Shown here one piece after another: positions 5,543-5,797 of a stretch of 5,797 nt of DNA. Numbering within the stretch: the first letter of the stretch is position 1; the number at the start of each line of letters is the position of its first letter. The DNA is from an uncultured Eubacterium sp. Its GTDB lineage: Bacteria > Bacillota > Clostridia > Peptostreptococcales > Anaerovoracaceae. Below the pieces are notes generated by a model. The model was not told where the DNA came from and made no database searches. It saw only the letters and a list, made by a program, of their open reading frames with translations. Position numbers and translations under genes: made by a program. The DNA lies in the NCBI GenBank assembly GCA_900551775.1, contig URXI01000274.1:1-5797 (forward strand). The letters run 5' to 3'.

Positions 5543-5614
5543 TTAACTGATCAGATCCGTAAACTTTCTCGCAGTCTGCATGACGAAACAAGCGGGGCCT
5601 TTTGCCGCTGCCAT
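5543..5614 (-). CDS. Possible second leader ORF (23 codons)
   Basis: ATG at 5614 opens a 23-residue frame (MAAAKGPACFVMQTARKF, then TDLIS) ending TAA at 5543. It runs through the right half of the leader hairpin and across the antiterminator arm. The only ribosome site is a weak AGGA 4 nt upstream, and that start is partly within the predicted hairpin. Translation would unfold the antiterminator region, so it could matter to the switch, but support is much weaker than for the ORF at 5639-5659. Confidence 0.25.
   Translation of the reverse strand: MAAAKGPACFVMQTARKFTDLIS
5562..5574 (-). promoter_or_regulatory. Antiterminator arm
   Basis: CTGCGAGAAAGTT on the minus strand pairs with AACTTTCCTCGCAG (5481-5468), giving 13 base pairs with one bulged C (5475) and no wobble. 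That partner spans most of the terminator loop and 3' arm, so this pairing excludes the terminator. The first seven bases also duplicate the terminator's own 5' arm (CTGCGAG, 5491-5485 region), as expected for competing arms. Confidence 0.75.
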
Positions 5615-5630
5615 AAATTCCTATCATGCA
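5577..5630 (-). promoter_or_regulatory. Leader hairpin between the leader ORF and the antiterminator
   Basis: TGCATGA (5630-5624) pairs perfectly with TCATGCA (5583-5577), with one further T-G pair inside. Within it AGCGG (5609-5605) pairs with CCGCT (5595-5591). The hairpin ends 2 nt before the antiterminator arm. In the terminating fold it is enclosed by the helix between the leader ORF and that arm, which would bring the two strands of that helix together. Confidence 0.6.
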
Positions 5631-5638
5631 TGTAAAAC

Positions 5639-5659
5639 TTAGCAAGAAAAATTACGCAT
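5639..5659 (-). CDS. Leader peptide MRNFSC of the ABC-F attenuator
   Basis: A six-codon ORF (Met-Arg-Asn-Phe-Ser-Cys, then TAA) starts about 29 nt from the predicted transcript end. It has its own strong ribosome binding site, TGAGGTG (5671-5665), 5 nt before the ATG. This mirrors the site of the main gene. Its codons 3-6 (bases 5653-5642) form the strand complementary to the antiterminator arm, so a ribosome paused on it would expose that arm. A peptide this short would act through ribosome stalling, not as a product. Confidence 0.7.
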   Translation of the reverse strand: MRNFSC

Positions 5660-5694
5660 CTTTTCACCTCAAATCTTTTCATATTCCTTTGAGC

Positions 5695-5723
5695 ATTATA
5701 ACAAAGAAGATGGCGCAATGCAA
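5695..5723 (-). promoter_or_regulatory. Promoter of the ABC-F gene
   Basis: On the minus strand TTGCAT (5723-5718) and a perfect TATAAT (5700-5695) are separated by exactly 17 nt, a strong sigma-A arrangement. Transcription should start near 5688. The bases beyond it (5724-5797) show no gene or other feature that I can support. Confidence 0.85.
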
Positions 5724-5797
5724 GGGGAGTTTGTGGAAAGAACACGGCAAACGCATGAAAGGTGCTTCAACCAGTCTGCAGGTGCAATTTTTACTGT

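Larger units (their letters stand above)
5431..5688 (-). promoter_or_regulatory. Attenuation leader of the ABC-F gene
   Basis: About 258 nt of untranslated leader separate the predicted transcription start (near 5688) from the start codon at 5430. In order on the minus strand it holds a leader ORF (5659-5639), a hairpin (5630-5577), an antiterminator arm (5574-5562), a small GC hairpin (GGGGC 5529-5525 with GCCTC 5516-5512) and an intrinsic terminator (5494-5462). Two mutually exclusive folds can be drawn. In one, leader ORF bases 5653-5642 pair with 5572-5561 (11 of 12 positions, two of them G-U), enclosing the hairpin and leaving the terminator free. In the other, 5574-5562 pairs with 5481-5468 and destroys the terminator. 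Drug-stalled ribosomes on leader ORFs are the known trigger for several ABC-F genes, including vmlR and vga; the folds here are drawn by eye. Confidence 0.75.

Noticed and set aside
5551..5745. A 64-codon minus-strand open frame
   Set aside because: Its first ATG lies upstream of the -35 box and the frame runs through the promoter. The internal ATG at 5682 has only AAGGA 2 nt away, and the overlapping MRNFSC frame has a much better site.
5571..5780. Repeat of CAGTCTGCA at 5572-5580 and 5772-5780
   Set aside because: A nine-base direct match with no shared flanks or evident role; likely chance.
1..5797. Insertion sequences, CRISPR array, tRNA or rRNA genes
   Set aside because: No transposase-like frame, regularly spaced repeats, or tRNA/rRNA-like sequence was seen.

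Overview
The window looks like chromosomal DNA of an anaerobic low-to-mid-GC Firmicute, most likely a member of the Clostridia. This rests on an rnfA-rnfB pair with a clostridial-type multi-cluster RnfB, consensus sigma-A promoters, strong AGGAGG-type ribosome binding sites, a DUF2089-type regulator, and an Lsa-like ABC-F gene. No mobile element, CRISPR array, tRNA or rRNA was seen.

Layout. (1) Positions 1-1009, plus strand: the 3' end of rnfA, then complete rnfB, probably the last two genes of an Rnf ferredoxin:NAD+ oxidoreductase operon, closed by an intrinsic terminator at 1026-1056. (2) Positions 1108-4045, plus strand: a self-contained operon with a good promoter (TTGACT, 17 nt, TATATT). 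It has six tightly spaced genes: four small membrane proteins of one architecture in the order A (1165-1800), B (1813-2376), A' (2405-3028), B' (3332-3916), a small DUF2089-like helix-turn-helix protein between A' and B' (3040-3330), and a 39-residue single-span membrane peptide at the end (3926-4045). A is a paralogue of A' and B of B'; I recognise no function for them. A strong hairpin terminator (4047-4096) closes this operon. (3) Positions 4109-5723, minus strand, convergent: an Lsa-like ABC-F (antibiotic-resistance or ribosome-protection type) ATPase gene broken by an internal deletion of about 55 codons that also shifts the frame. Its upstream region is intact: promoter (5695-5723), a six-codon leader ORF (5639-5659), an enclosed hairpin, an antiterminator arm and a Rho-independent terminator (5462-5494) just before the start codon.

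How things work together. RnfA and RnfB are parts of a membrane electron-transfer complex. The middle operon looks like a dedicated envelope system with its own small DNA-binding protein, which may control it. The ABC-F leader can be folded by eye into a complete attenuation switch. The leader ORF codons pair with the antiterminator arm, and that arm in turn can pair almost perfectly with the loop and 3' arm of the terminator. A ribosome stalled on the leader ORF would therefore free the antiterminator and let transcription proceed. The regulatory region looks preserved while the gene it controls is broken, which suggests recent inactivation.

The two most interesting items are the duplicated membrane-protein/DUF2089 operon and the leader-peptide attenuator in front of the broken ABC-F gene.
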